From NCBI GenBank assembly GCA_938005465.1, contig CALLNU010000034.1:62001-126000 (forward strand): a stretch of 64,000 nt of DNA, written 5' to 3'. This document shows, in pieces, positions 37,612 through 46,494 of this stretch; within the stretch, counting starts at the first letter, position 1, and every line of letters begins with the position of its first letter. The notes under the pieces were generated by a model, which was not told the DNA's origin, ran no database searches, and saw only the letters and a program-made list of their open reading frames with translations. Made by a program: the position numbers and the translations under genes. Source of the DNA: an uncultured Collinsella sp. (GTDB lineage Bacteria > Actinomycetota > Coriobacteriia > Coriobacteriales > Coriobacteriaceae).

Positions 37612-38079
37612 ATGGCGGATAACGCCGAGATGCTATTCTCGCCCGAGCTGGTGTTTTTTGATTGGGAGTGCGCGACGCCGGATGAAATGTTTGCGCGGCT
37701 CGAGGACGAGCTTGCGCCTCGCGGCTACATTGCGCCCGGTTGGCTCGATGCCGTCCGCACGCGCGAGGATGCCTATCCCACGGGTCTTGCCATGCCGGCG
37801 GCCAACATCGCCATCCCGCACACCGATCCGGGGTTTGTGGCTAAGCCCTATATCGCGGTGGTGAAGCCCGCGGCGCCCGTGACGTTTAATGCTATGGCGG
37901 GCATGGGTTCCCCCGTGCCGGCGCAGATCATCATCAATCTGGGCATCGCCGAGCCGGGCGGCCAGGTCGAGGCCCTGCAATCGCTTATGAATATCTTTAT
38001 GGATGCCGACGCCGCAGCCGATGTACTCGGCCAGACCACAAGCCAAGGCATGGTCGATGCCATCCGCCGTCACTTTTAG
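37612..38079 (+). CDS. PTS EIIA component, galactitol/fructose type
   Basis: 155 residues. His70 in AIPHTDPG is the phospho-accepting histidine of the EIIA-2 (Fru/Gat) family. It passes phosphate from HPr to a EIIB, but no EIIB or EIIC gene lies nearby, so it may serve a distant transporter or a regulator. ATG 37612 has GGAGG five bases upstream. Confidence 0.88.
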   Translation: MADNAEMLFSPELVFFDWECATPDEMFARLEDELAPRGYIAPGWLDAVRTREDAYPTGLAMPAANIAIPHTDPGFVAKPYIAVVKPAAPVTFNAMAGMGSPVPAQIIINLGIAEPGGQVEALQSLMNIFMDADAAADVLGQTTSQGMVDAIRRHF

Positions 38080-38080
38080 G

Positions 38081-38205
38081 GCCGGCACTTGGGGACTGTC
38101 CCTAACTGCCGGCAGAAAAGGAACGTCCCTAACTGCCAGCTGCCAGAGCTGTCCCCTTTGCACCAAAATGGTGCAGATTAACCTGTCCCCCATGCACCAG
38201 GTGTG
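38081..38205. repeat. Cluster of GGGGACAG/CTGTCCCC REP-like hairpins
   Basis: GCCGGCA ... TGCCGGC encloses GGGGACTGTCCC; then CTGTCCCC, a hairpin GCACC/GGTGC and CCTGTCCCCC follow. It occupies most of the gap between the PTS gene and the foldase gene. No gene is seen here. Confidence 0.65.
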
Positions 38206-38266
38206 TCGCGGGGGCCGCGTTGTGACACAATGGCGTTTGTTCGATTCGTGATGCGAAAGGCCAAAC

Positions 38267-39487
38267 ATGGCAAACAAGAAAAAGAACCCCGAGGCCGCGC
38301 CGACGCCCGAGCAACAGGCTCGCGCTGCCTCCAGCTCTCGTAAGAAGCAGCGCAAGACGTACGTGTCTAAGACCGTTAAGATCGTTCTGGTGGTTATCGG
38401 TGTGCTGGCAATGCTGCTTTCCGTCTCGGCCATGGCATGCTCCGGTCTTATGTCGCAGGCAGAGGATACCTCGAGCTACAAGCTTACCGGCGGCGTCGCC
38501 GCCACCATCAACGGCACCAACCTCACCGAGGACACCGTGACCAAGCAGATCATGAGCATGCGCACGTCCTATGGCTACACCAAGGACAAGGACTGGGCGC
38601 AGTATCTGGTCGACAACGACCTGACGCCCAAGAAGTACCGCAAACAGCTCATCGATTCCTACGCGCAGCAGATTTTGCTTCAGCAGGCGCAGAAGGAAAA
38701 CGGCGTGACCGTCTCGGACGAGGAGGTCGAGAAGGCCTGGAAGGACGCCTGCAAGAGCGCCGGCGGCGCCAAGGCCTTTAAGAAGACCCTTAAGACATAC
38801 GGCTATACCGAGGACACCTACAAAGACTCGCTCAAGGAGAACCTGGCACAGCAAAAGCTTAAGGACGCCGTGGCGCCCACCAGCAAGCCCAAGGACAGCG
38901 AGATCGTCGATTACATCAACGAGAACCTGTCTAACTACAATGATGCCCGCCGCTCGTCGAACATCCTGATCAAGGTTGATTCCGACGCATCTGACGAGGA
39001 CAAGGCCGCCGCCAAAGCCAAGGCGCAGGAGTGCCTGGAGAAGATCAACTCCGGCGAGCTGAGCTTTGAGGACGCCGTGGAGCAATATTCCGACGACACC
39101 GGCTCCAAGGAGAAGAAGGGCGATGTGGGTTGGGATAAGCTCACCACCTTCGTCGACAGCTACCAGACGGCGCTCGAGGGGCTCAACAAGGGCGATGTGA
39201 GCGACGTGGTCGAGTCGACGTACGGCTACCACATCATCAAGTGCACCGACTACTTCCACGTTGATAACCAGGTTGATGACATCAACCAGGTGCCCAAGGC
39301 CATCAAAAAGTACGTTTCCAACGTGGTGAAGACGCAGGCAGAGAGCACTGCGTACAGCGAGTGGCTGGAGCAGTACAAGAAGGACGCCGACATTACCGTC
39401 AACCCCATGCCCAAGGATGTGCCCTACAACGTGAGCCTGAAGGGCGTTACCAAGAGCTCGACCGACGATTCGTCGACGACTGAGTAA
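38267..39487 (+). CDS. PpiC-type peptidyl-prolyl isomerase, membrane anchored
   Basis: 406 residues. Basic N-terminal tail, a helix at about 37-58, a SurA/PrsA-like N domain, then a parvulin domain at about 225-330 (RRSSNILIKV ... SGELSFEDAVEQYSDD ... GDVGW ... YGYHIIKC). It would help secreted proteins fold outside. SAMAC after the helix is a poor lipobox, so I favour a membrane anchor. GCGAAAGG lies upstream of ATG. Confidence 0.88.
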   Translation: MANKKKNPEAAPTPEQQARAASSSRKKQRKTYVSKTVKIVLVVIGVLAMLLSVSAMACSGLMSQAEDTSSYKLTGGVAATINGTNLTEDTVTKQIMSMRTSYGYTKDKDWAQYLVDNDLTPKKYRKQLIDSYAQQILLQQAQKENGVTVSDEEVEKAWKDACKSAGGAKAFKKTLKTYGYTEDTYKDSLKENLAQQKLKDAVAPTSKPKDSEIVDYINENLSNYNDARRSSNILIKVDSDASDEDKAAAKAKAQECLEKINSGELSFEDAVEQYSDDTGSKEKKGDVGWDKLTTFVDSYQTALEGLNKGDVSDVVESTYGYHIIKCTDYFHVDNQVDDINQVPKAIKKYVSNVVKTQAESTAYSEWLEQYKKDADITVNPMPKDVPYNVSLKGVTKSSTDDSSTTE

Positions 39488-39541
39488 TCATGGGACGGTG
39501 CTCGTGCGAGTGCCGCCCACGCTATTGAGGAGGATTTGCAG

Positions 39542-39985
39542 ATGACCAACGAAGAGCTGCAGCAGGAAATGATCGCCGCCATGAAGGCCAAGGATAAGGT
39601 TCGCCTGTCCATCATTCGTCAGGTTAAGGCCGAGGTGAAGAATATCGAGGTCAACGAGCGTCGCGACGTGACCGAGGAAGACGTCAACAGCATGATCAAG
39701 CGTCTGATTAAGCAGACGAGCGAGACGCTGGAGATGTCCATCAAGGCCGGTACCGACCAGGACCGTACCGACAACCTGACCGAGCAGGTCAAGATTCTGG
39801 AGAGCCTGCTGCCCGCGCAGGTTTCGGGTGAGGAGCTCGAGGCTTTGATCGAGAAGGTCATCGCCGAGCTGGGTGCCACATCCAAGAAGCAGATGGGCCA
39901 GGTCATGGGCGCACTCGGCAAAGCCACCGGCGGCAACTTCGACAAGCCTGCGGCGGCAAAGATCGTCGGGGCAAAGCTTGCGTAA
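39542..39985 (+). CDS. yqeY: GatB/YqeY-family protein
   Basis: 147 residues, the normal YqeY length. It has the C-terminal helical GatB/YqeY fold (EQVKILESLLPAQVSGEEL, then KKQMGQVMGALGKATGGNFD) linked to amidotransferase tails and tRNA binding; exact role unknown. ATG 39542 has TGAGGAGG upstream; the in-frame TTG at 39536 is too close. Confidence 0.93.
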   Translation: MTNEELQQEMIAAMKAKDKVRLSIIRQVKAEVKNIEVNERRDVTEEDVNSMIKRLIKQTSETLEMSIKAGTDQDRTDNLTEQVKILESLLPAQVSGEELEALIEKVIAELGATSKKQMGQVMGALGKATGGNFDKPAAAKIVGAKLA

Positions 39986-40029
39986 TTTGTTGCGCGGTTT
40001 TACCAAACCGCGTAACGGCTCGACGCTGC

Positions 40030-40128
40030 AAACCCGTACACGCGGCAATCTGACGTTCAATTTCAAGGGCGCGACCATAAGGTCTGCGCCCTTTCATTTC
40101 ACGTCATCTTGCTCGCGTGTACGGGTTT
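40030..40128. repeat. 99-base imperfect cruciform
   Basis: AAACCCGTACACGCG (40030-40044) pairs perfectly with 40114-40128. Further in, TGACGT/ACGTCA, AAGGGCGC/GCGCCCTT and GACC/GGTC pair in register, broken by short internal loops. It lies after yqeY and may end its transcript, but no T tract follows the outer stem. The gap 39986-40304 holds no gene. Confidence 0.75.
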
Positions 40129-40155
40129 TCGCTGACTTATGCTCAACAAGGGCGG

Positions 40156-40194
40156 TTGGGCGCTCACTGGGGACAGACTTAAATGAGTGCCCAA
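40156..40194. repeat. GGGGACAG-loop hairpin
   Basis: TTGGGCGCTCA pairs with TGAGTGCCCAA (one mismatch) around a loop holding GGGGACAGACTTAA. Same plan as 44132-44175 with a different stem. Confidence 0.65.
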
Positions 40195-40304
40195 TGAGTG
40201 GGCGGAAGGTTGCGTGTTCTTTACGGGGGTGTAGTGTGGGCTGCGGAAACGTGGTTCTTTCCGTACAATAGTTCAACTCGTGTAAACGCAGGGAAGGGAC
40301 ATTC

Positions 40305-41036
40305 ATGGCAGACATGATCGAGATCAAGCATCTCAACAAGTACTTTGGCGACCTGCATGTGCTCAAAGATATCAATCTCACCGTCAAGCGCGGCGAGAAG
40401 CTCGTAATGATCGGGCCTTCCGGCTCGGGTAAGTCGACGCTCATCCGTTGCGTCGATTATCTGGAGGAGCCCACGTCGGGCGAGGTCGTCATCGACGGTA
40501 CGCCGCTCACCAAGAAGAATCACCTGGAGATGGCCCGCAAGTACAGCTCCATGGTGTTTCAGCAGTTCAACCTGTATCCCAACATGACGGTGCTGGGCAA
40601 CCTGACGCTCGCGCCCATCAAGCTGCAAAAGAAGAGCAAAGAGGAGGCGACCGAGATCGCCATCGCCGCGCTCAAGCGCGTCGGCATGGCTCATAAGGCC
40701 GGCGAGTATCCGCAGAATCTCTCGGGTGGTCAGCAGCAGCGCATCGCCATCGCCCGTGCCCTGTGCACCAAGCAGCCCATCATCCTGTTTGACGAGCCGA
40801 CCTCGGCGCTCGACCCCGAGATGGTCCAGGAGGTTCTGGACGTTATGATTGAGCTCGCGCAGGAGGACATCACCATGATCTGCGTGACGCACGAGATGGG
40901 TTTTGCGCGTCAGGTGGCCGACCGCGTCATCTTTATGGAGGACGGCCGCATTCTGGAGGAGGGCACGCCCGAGCACTTCTTCGATAACCCCGAGAACCCG
41001 CGCTGCCGCGAGTTCCTGTCCAAGATTCTGCACTAG
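40305..41036 (+). CDS. Polar amino-acid ABC importer ATPase
   Basis: 243 residues, GlnQ/HisP type. Walker A GPSGSGKST at 37-45, LSGGQQQR, and Walker B ILFDEPTSALDPE. It drives uptake together with the binding protein and the two permeases that follow. Start ATG 40305 with AAGGGA upstream. First gene of a four-gene operon bordered by two cruciforms. Confidence 0.96.
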   Translation: MADMIEIKHLNKYFGDLHVLKDINLTVKRGEKLVMIGPSGSGKSTLIRCVDYLEEPTSGEVVIDGTPLTKKNHLEMARKYSSMVFQQFNLYPNMTVLGNLTLAPIKLQKKSKEEATEIAIAALKRVGMAHKAGEYPQNLSGGQQQRIAIARALCTKQPIILFDEPTSALDPEMVQEVLDVMIELAQEDITMICVTHEMGFARQVADRVIFMEDGRILEEGTPEHFFDNPENPRCREFLSKILH

Positions 41037-41044
41037 GCGCGGTG

Positions 41045-41920
41045 ATGGACATGACGGATATGACGAGGGCGGCCGTGTCGCGCCGCCACTTTTTGCAGCT
41101 GGCGGGCGCCGGCATGCTCGCGCTGACGGGGACCGCGCTTACCGGTTGCGGCAACTCCGCCGGCGGCGAGGGTTCCGACAAGGGGTCCAAGCTTGCGGCC
41201 ATCAAGTCGCGTGGCCATCTGAATGCCGGCGTTAAGAAGGACGTTCCCGGTTACGGCTATTACGACACCGCCAAGGGCCGCTTTGAGGGCATGGAAGTCG
41301 ATTTGTGCTACCAGATCGCCGCTGCCGTCTTTGGTGTGAGCTACAAGGATGCCCGTGCCCAGGAGCTTGTCGAGTTTACCGACGTAACGCCCAAGACGCG
41401 CGGCCCGCTGATCGATAATGGCCAGCTCGATGTGGTCGCGGCGACCTACACCATCACCGACGAGCGCAAGAAGAGCTGGGATTTCTCGACGCCGTACCGC
41501 ACCGACTACGTGGGACTCATGGTCAAGAAGCGTTCGGGCTTTACCTCGATTGAGGACCTGGACGGCAAGGTCATCGGCGTGAGCCAGGGTGCTACCACGC
41601 AGGGCCTCATCGAGCAGATGATCAAGGACAACGGCTTTAGCTGCAAGCCCGAGTTTAGGGCCTTTAGCGGCTACCCCATCATCAAGAGTTCGCTCGACGC
41701 CGGCAATATCGACGTCTTTGCCATGGACCGCTCCACGCTGGCCGGTTACATGAACGAGACCGTTGAGCTGCTGCAGCCCGAGGTCAAGTTTGGCGAGCAG
41801 GGCTACGGCGTGGCGACCAAGAAGGGCTGCGACCTTTCGGCCGTGGTCGATCAGGTGATTTGCGATCGTCTGGCCGATGGTTGGCTCGACCAAGAGGTCA
41901 AGACCTGGGGTCTTGTATAG
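41045..41920 (+). CDS. Amino-acid ABC importer binding lipoprotein
   Basis: 291 residues, SBP family 3 (GlnH-like). The N-terminus has a Tat-like SRRHFLQ (12-18) and lipobox LTGC (Cys35), so it is exported, perhaps folded, and lipid-anchored. The fold shows VEFTDVTPKTRGPLIDNGQLD and DFSTPYRTDYVGLMV. ATG 41045 is preferred over the GTG at 41042. Likely ligand a polar amino acid such as glutamine, glutamate or aspartate; not certain. Confidence 0.93.
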   Translation: MDMTDMTRAAVSRRHFLQLAGAGMLALTGTALTGCGNSAGGEGSDKGSKLAAIKSRGHLNAGVKKDVPGYGYYDTAKGRFEGMEVDLCYQIAAAVFGVSYKDARAQELVEFTDVTPKTRGPLIDNGQLDVVAATYTITDERKKSWDFSTPYRTDYVGLMVKKRSGFTSIEDLDGKVIGVSQGATTQGLIEQMIKDNGFSCKPEFRAFSGYPIIKSSLDAGNIDVFAMDRSTLAGYMNETVELLQPEVKFGEQGYGVATKKGCDLSAVVDQVICDRLADGWLDQEVKTWGLV

Positions 41921-41945
41921 GCGCATCGTCCAAGGAAGGAATCAA

Positions 41946-42692
41946 ATGCTCGAAGGATTGTTTGACGCCGACCGCTGGTCGACGACATTTCAAAACATGG
42001 GGCCCTTCTGGGAGGGCTTTGGCGTGACACTGCAGGTGGTCGTTGCCGGTCTGCTGCTGTCGCTGGTGCTGGGCACGCTGCTGGGCGTGTTCTCTACCAC
42101 TCGTTCGCGCGTGCTGCGCGCCATAAGCCGCGTGTACGTGGAGTTTTACCAGAACACCCCGTTGCCCGTGCAGGTGCTCTTTATGTACATGGCCGGACCG
42201 CAGTTTTTGCAGGCCATAACCGGTGCCGACCAGCCGGTGCGCATCGCACCGTTCGTGCTGGGCTTCTTGGGCGTGGGCCTGTATCACGCGGCCTACATTT
42301 CGGAGGTCATCCGCACTGGTATCGAAGCGGTGCCGCGCGGTCAGATGGAGGCGGCCCAGAGCCAGGGCTTCACCCGTGCGCAGGCGTACTGGTACATCGT
42401 GCTGCCCCAGACGTTTAAGATCATTCTGCCGCCGCTGTGTAACCAGGCGCTCAACCTGGTCAAGAACACGTCGGTGCTGGCGCTTGTGGCCGGCGGCGAC
42501 CTTATGTACCGTTCCGACAACTTTGTGAGTCTGTACGGTTACCTGCAGGGATACATCGTCTGCTGCCTTATGTACTTCATCATCTGCTTTCCGCTCGCCA
42601 TGCTGGTGCAGTGGCTCGAGCGCCGCTCCAAGGAGCGTCCGCACGGCGTGAGCCTGGCCGAGCTGGGGCTCGACAACGTAGAGGAGGCCTAG
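41946..42692 (+). CDS. Amino-acid ABC importer permease 1
   Basis: 248 residues, HisMQ family. Five to six helices and the EAA loop (EAAQSQGFTRAQAYWYIVLPQ) that contacts the ATPase. ATG 41946 follows AAGGAAGGA; the longer reading from 41877 overlaps the binding-protein gene and is rejected. The next gene starts four bases later. Confidence 0.94.
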   Translation: MLEGLFDADRWSTTFQNMGPFWEGFGVTLQVVVAGLLLSLVLGTLLGVFSTTRSRVLRAISRVYVEFYQNTPLPVQVLFMYMAGPQFLQAITGADQPVRIAPFVLGFLGVGLYHAAYISEVIRTGIEAVPRGQMEAAQSQGFTRAQAYWYIVLPQTFKIILPPLCNQALNLVKNTSVLALVAGGDLMYRSDNFVSLYGYLQGYIVCCLMYFIICFPLAMLVQWLERRSKERPHGVSLAELGLDNVEEA

Positions 42693-42695
42693 CGC

Positions 42696-43334
42696 ATGGA
42701 AATCTTCAACGCGACCAACCTGCTCTACATTTGGGGCGGCTTTGTTAAGACGATCGAGATCTCGGCGCTGTCGATCTTTTTCTCGCTCATCTTTGGCACG
42801 GTGCTGGCGCTCGTTAAGAGCTATGCGCCCCGCCCATTCCGTATTTTGGTGAGCGCCTATATCGAGCTGTTCCGTTGCACGCCGAACCTGCTGTGGATCC
42901 TGTTTATCTACTTTACAGTGCAGGGTTTGGACATTGTGATTTCGACCATCGCCTTTACGCTGTTTACCAGCGCTGTTATGGCCGAGATTGTGCGCGGCGG
43001 CCTCAACTCGATTCCGCGCGGCCAGTTTGAGGCAGCGCAGAGCCAGGGCTTCGGCTTCTTTGCCACCATGCGCTACATCATTCTGCCGCAGACATTTAAG
43101 ACGATCATTCCGGCGCTGTTTAGCCAGTGCACGACCGTCATCAAGGACAGCTCGTATCTTTCGGGCATTAACGTGGCCGAGCTCATGTACGCGGCAAATG
43201 TCGTGATGGCCCACGCGATCGACCTGTCGCAGGTGCTCATGCTCTACGGCCTGGTGTTTGCGATGTACTTTGTGCTCAACTTTGGCATCTCGTTGCTGGT
43301 TCGCGCATATCAGCGCCGCATCGTAGCCGCATAG
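42696..43334 (+). CDS. Amino-acid ABC importer permease 2
   Basis: 212 residues, HisMQ family, with EAA loop FEAAQSQGFGFFATMRYIILPQ. It forms the channel with permease 1. The start overlaps the tail of the previous gene's context (three bases between) so the two are coupled. Last gene of the importer operon. Confidence 0.94.
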   Translation: MEIFNATNLLYIWGGFVKTIEISALSIFFSLIFGTVLALVKSYAPRPFRILVSAYIELFRCTPNLLWILFIYFTVQGLDIVISTIAFTLFTSAVMAEIVRGGLNSIPRGQFEAAQSQGFGFFATMRYIILPQTFKTIIPALFSQCTTVIKDSSYLSGINVAELMYAANVVMAHAIDLSQVLMLYGLVFAMYFVLNFGISLLVRAYQRRIVAA

Positions 43335-43440
43335 TCCTGCTCCCCCAAGCACGGCACCTTGCCCCTCAATCGTCGCTTGCGTACATTTAGTACGCGGCGC
43401 TTCTCTTTCGGGCAATCTGCCGCACTTGGGAAACCAGGAC
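43334..43440. repeat. 107-base imperfect cruciform
   Basis: GTCCTG/CAGGAC, CCCAAG/CTTGGG, CGGCA/TGCCG and TTGCCC/GGGCAA pair in order with two-base mismatches between them. The centre is TGCGTAC-ATTTA-GTACGCG. It starts on the last base of the importer operon, mirroring the cruciform in front of it. Confidence 0.75.
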
Positions 43441-43503
43441 GGCGTAAGTGACAAAATGGGAATCAGGAATCGCCTATTTCTCATTTGTTAGAAAGGAATC
43501 GCG

Positions 43504-44127
43504 ATGAGCGATCTGGAGAACAAGAAGAATCCTGTGGTTATTACCATCGCGCGCGACTTTGGCGCCGAGGGCCACGAGATTGGTCGCATGCTTGCCGACG
43601 AGTTGGGGATTCCACTGTATGACAACGAGCTGCTGGTGCGCGCATCGCTGCGTGCGGGTGAGTCGCTCGATAAGATGGCCGCCTATGACGAACGTCTGGC
43701 CGTGGAAAACATGGCGTTCCTGCCCGACCGCTACGACGCGCGCTCGTACTCGGACAAGTTGTTCCAAAAGATGAGCCAGGTGATTTTGGATTTGGGCGAG
43801 ACCGAGAGCTGCATTATCGAAGGCCGTCTGTCCGATTACCTGCTGCGCAACAACCCCAACCACATTGCCGTGCTGGTGACCGCACCCTTTGAGGACCGCG
43901 TCGAGATCGTGCGCAAGAAGCGTGGCCTTAATAAAAAGAAAGGCGCCAAGCTGGTCAAGCAGCAGCAGAAGGCGCGCGAGGCGTTCTATAAGCGCTATAG
44001 CGCCGGAAAGTGGAAGATGACGAGCGGCAAGGATATCGTCGTCAACCGCGCCAAGCTGGGCCGCGAGGGCTGCAAGGACGTCATCGCCGCGGCCTACCGC
44101 TACAAGGTGGCGCAGCTCGAAGGCTAG
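43504..44127 (+). CDS. Cytidylate-kinase-like protein
   Basis: 207 residues, Cytidylate_kin2 family (PF13189). TIARDFGAEGHEIGRMLADEL is the expected altered P-loop (no classic GxGKS); the middle holds DRVEIVRKKRGL and a Lys-rich lid. Substrate unknown in this family. GAAAGGAA precedes ATG. Convergent with nfnB. Confidence 0.85.
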   Translation: MSDLENKKNPVVITIARDFGAEGHEIGRMLADELGIPLYDNELLVRASLRAGESLDKMAAYDERLAVENMAFLPDRYDARSYSDKLFQKMSQVILDLGETESCIIEGRLSDYLLRNNPNHIAVLVTAPFEDRVEIVRKKRGLNKKKGAKLVKQQQKAREAFYKRYSAGKWKMTSGKDIVVNRAKLGREGCKDVIAAAYRYKVAQLEG

Positions 44128-44131
44128 CTGA

Positions 44132-44175
44132 CCAAAACCACCACAAAGGGGACAGGCACCTTTGCTGTGGTTTGG
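44132..44175. repeat. GGGGACAG-loop hairpin
   Basis: CCAAAACCACCACAAAGG pairs with CCTTTGCTGTGGTTTGG with two small bulges; the loop is GGACAGGCA. Compare 40156-40194 and 38081-38205. Confidence 0.7.
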
Positions 44176-44190
44176 GCGGCCGGTATAGAA

Positions 44191-44226
44191 AAAGTCCCCG
44201 CCGGGCGTGAGCTCGACGGGGGCTTT
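44191..44226. terminator. Bidirectional terminator
   Basis: AAAGTCCCCG pairs with CGGGGGCTTT between two converging genes. Confidence 0.75.
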
Positions 44227-44254
44227 GCCGTTTGGTAGCTAGCGCTGTAGGTGA

Positions 44255-45664
44255 TTACTCGCCCAGCAGGCTCTTGGTGATGGAAGCGGCGGCCTTCTTG
44301 CCGGCGCCCATCGCCAGAATGACCGTAGCGGCACCGGTGACGATGTCGCCGCCAGCCCAGATGCGGGGATCGGTGGTCTGGCCGGTCTCCTCGTCGGCGA
44401 CGATGTAGCCCCACTTGTTGAGCTCCATCTTGCCGCCGATCTTCTTTGCGAAGGGGTTGGCGTTGGTGCCGATAGCCGAGATCGCGACGTCGCAGGGGAT
44501 CTCCTCGATGGCGCCCTCGATGGGCACCGGGCGACGGCGGCCGGACTCGTCGGGCTCGCCGAGCTCCATCTTCTGGACCTTGACGGCGCACACGGAGCCG
44601 TCCTCGCCAGCGACAAACTCGAGCGGGGAGACGAGCGGCAGAACCTCGACGCCCTCGGCCTTGGCATGGTGCAGCTCAGCGCGACGGCAGGGCATTTCAT
44701 CCTCGGTACGACGGTAGGCGATGATGGCGTGCTCGGCGCCCAGGCGCTTGGCGGTACGGACGGCGTCCATAGCCACGTTGCCGCCACCAAAGACGACGAC
44801 GTTCTTGCCGTGCTTGGTGGGGGTGTCGTACTCGGGGAACTTGTTGGCCTTCATCAGGTTCACGCGGGTGAGGTACTCGTTGGCGAAGAAGACGTTGGGC
44901 AGGTTCTCGCCGGGGACGTTGAGGAACTTGGGCAGGCCGGCGCCGGTCGCCACGTAGATGGCGTCGAAGCCCTGCTCGAACAGCTCCTCGGCCGTGGCCA
45001 TGTTGCCCACGACGGAGTTGTACTCAAACTTGACGCCCATGTCCTCCAGGCCGTCAATCTCGCGCTTGACGACTGCCTTGGGCAGACGGAACTCGGGGAT
45101 GCCATAGACCAGCACGCCGCCGCCGGTGAAGAAGGCCTCGAAGACGGTGACGTCAAAGCCGTTGCGGGCGAGCTCGCCGGCGCAGGTGATGCCGGACGGG
45201 CCGGAGCCGACGACGGCGACCTTCTTGCCGTTCTTGGGGGCCATCTTGGGCGTGGAGGCGAGCTCGGGGCGGTCACCCAGGAAGCGCTCGAGCTGGCCGA
45301 TGGCCACGGGCTCGGACTTCTTACCACGGATGCACTTGCCCTCGCACTGGTTCTCCTGCGGGCAGACGCGGCCGCAGATAGCGGGAAGCATGGAGTCCTC
45401 GCGGATGGTATCGAGAGCGCCGCCGAAGTCCTTCGCGCGGATCTGCTCGATAAAGCGGGGGATGTTGATGTTGACGGGGCAGCCCTCAACACAGAACGGC
45501 TTCTTGCAGTTGAGGCAGCGCTCGGCCTCGGCCAGCGCCATCTCCTCGGTGAAGCCCTTGTCGACGGGGCGGAAGTCGCAGGCACGCTCGGCAGCCGGCT
45601 CCTCGTTATCGGGGGTGCGGGGCGACTTCATATCGGCAACGAAACGACCGTTAACTAGTGGCAT
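44255..45664 (-). CDS. nfnB: NADP-dependent electron-bifurcating transhydrogenase, large subunit
   Basis: 469 residues, GltD/NfnB type. N-terminal four-helix Fe-S domain with CLNCKKPFCVEGCP and CGRVCPQENQCEGKC, then two Rossmann domains (VAVVGSGPSGITCAGELA for FAD, VVFGGGNVAMDAVRTAKRLG for NADPH). With NfnA next to it, it most likely couples NADH and reduced ferredoxin to NADP+ reduction. It could be annotated as glutamate synthase small chain, but no large chain is present. Its ATG overlaps the end of nfnA by ten bases. Confidence 0.88.
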   Translation of the reverse strand: MPLVNGRFVADMKSPRTPDNEEPAAERACDFRPVDKGFTEEMALAEAERCLNCKKPFCVEGCPVNINIPRFIEQIRAKDFGGALDTIREDSMLPAICGRVCPQENQCEGKCIRGKKSEPVAIGQLERFLGDRPELASTPKMAPKNGKKVAVVGSGPSGITCAGELARNGFDVTVFEAFFTGGGVLVYGIPEFRLPKAVVKREIDGLEDMGVKFEYNSVVGNMATAEELFEQGFDAIYVATGAGLPKFLNVPGENLPNVFFANEYLTRVNLMKANKFPEYDTPTKHGKNVVVFGGGNVAMDAVRTAKRLGAEHAIIAYRRTEDEMPCRRAELHHAKAEGVEVLPLVSPLEFVAGEDGSVCAVKVQKMELGEPDESGRRRPVPIEGAIEEIPCDVAISAIGTNANPFAKKIGGKMELNKWGYIVADEETGQTTDPRIWAGGDIVTGAATVILAMGAGKKAAASITKSLLGE

Positions 45665-46494
45665 GCGCAGCTCTTTTCCTCATAGGCCTTGAGGGACTCG
45701 CCCTCTTCGGAACGGTAAGCGGCCTGGCGGGCACGAAGGTCATCCCAGTCGACCAGGGTGGCATCGAAGTCGGGGCCGTCGACGCAAGCGAACTTGGTCA
45801 CGCCGCCCACCTCGACGCGGCAGCAGCCGCACATGCCGGTGCCGTCAACCATGATGGGGTTGAGCGACGCGGTGATGGGGGTGTCGTACTTCTGGGCGGT
45901 GAGGGTCGAGAACTTCATCATCGGAACGGGGCCGACGCAGAAGACCTGGCTCACGGCCTTGTCCTGCAGCAGGCGCTCCAGCGGAGCGGTGACAACGCCC
46001 TGCTCGCCGTAGGAGCCGTCGTCAGTGGTGATGTGGATGTGGTCCTCGTCGAGGAGCTCGCGGAACTGGTCCTCCATGAGCAGGAGGTCCTTGGTGCGGG
46101 CGCCCATGATGGCGTGAACCTCGTGACCGGTCTCGACCAGGTGCTTGGCGACCGGGAAGGCAATTGCCAGGCCGACGCCGCCGCCAATGACGGCGCAGGG
46201 GCCCTCGGCCATCTCGGTGGGAACGCCCAGCGGGCCCACGACGTCGCGCAGCGACTCGCCGGCCTCGTAGGTGGAAAGCATCTCGGTGGTCTTGCCGATC
46301 ACCATGAAGATGAACTCGACCCAGCCCTCGTCACCGTTCCAGCCAGCTAGGGTAAACGGGACGCGCTCGCCCGTCTCGTTGGCGCGAACCATGAGGAACT
46401 GTCCAGCGTGCGCATGCTTGGCGATTGCGGGCGCCTCGATGCGGAACTTGAACACCTTCTCCGAGAACTGCGTCTTCTCCAGGATCTTATACAT
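45655..46494 (-). CDS. nfnA: NfnA, ferredoxin-NAD(P) reductase-like subunit
   Basis: 279 residues. FAD domain (about 1-100), NAD domain with AVIGGGVGLAIAFPVAKHL, and C-terminal CGCCRVEVGG with a further Cys for a 2Fe-2S cluster (MVDGTGMCGCCRVEV, then FACVDGPDFDA). This is the PyrK/SudB/NfnA family. Directly upstream of nfnB and coupled to it. AGAGGGG lies upstream of the ATG. Confidence 0.88.
   Translation of the reverse strand: MYKILEKTQFSEKVFKFRIEAPAIAKHAHAGQFLMVRANETGERVPFTLAGWNGDEGWVEFIFMVIGKTTEMLSTYEAGESLRDVVGPLGVPTEMAEGPCAVIGGGVGLAIAFPVAKHLVETGHEVHAIMGARTKDLLLMEDQFRELLDEDHIHITTDDGSYGEQGVVTAPLERLLQDKAVSQVFCVGPVPMMKFSTLTAQKYDTPITASLNPIMVDGTGMCGCCRVEVGGVTKFACVDGPDFDATLVDWDDLRARQAAYRSEEGESLKAYEEKSCACH

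Noticed and set aside
44255..46494. Glutamate synthase or dihydroorotate dehydrogenase assignment
   Set aside because: No GOGAT large subunit or pyrD is adjacent; the gene pair and cluster motifs fit NfnAB better.
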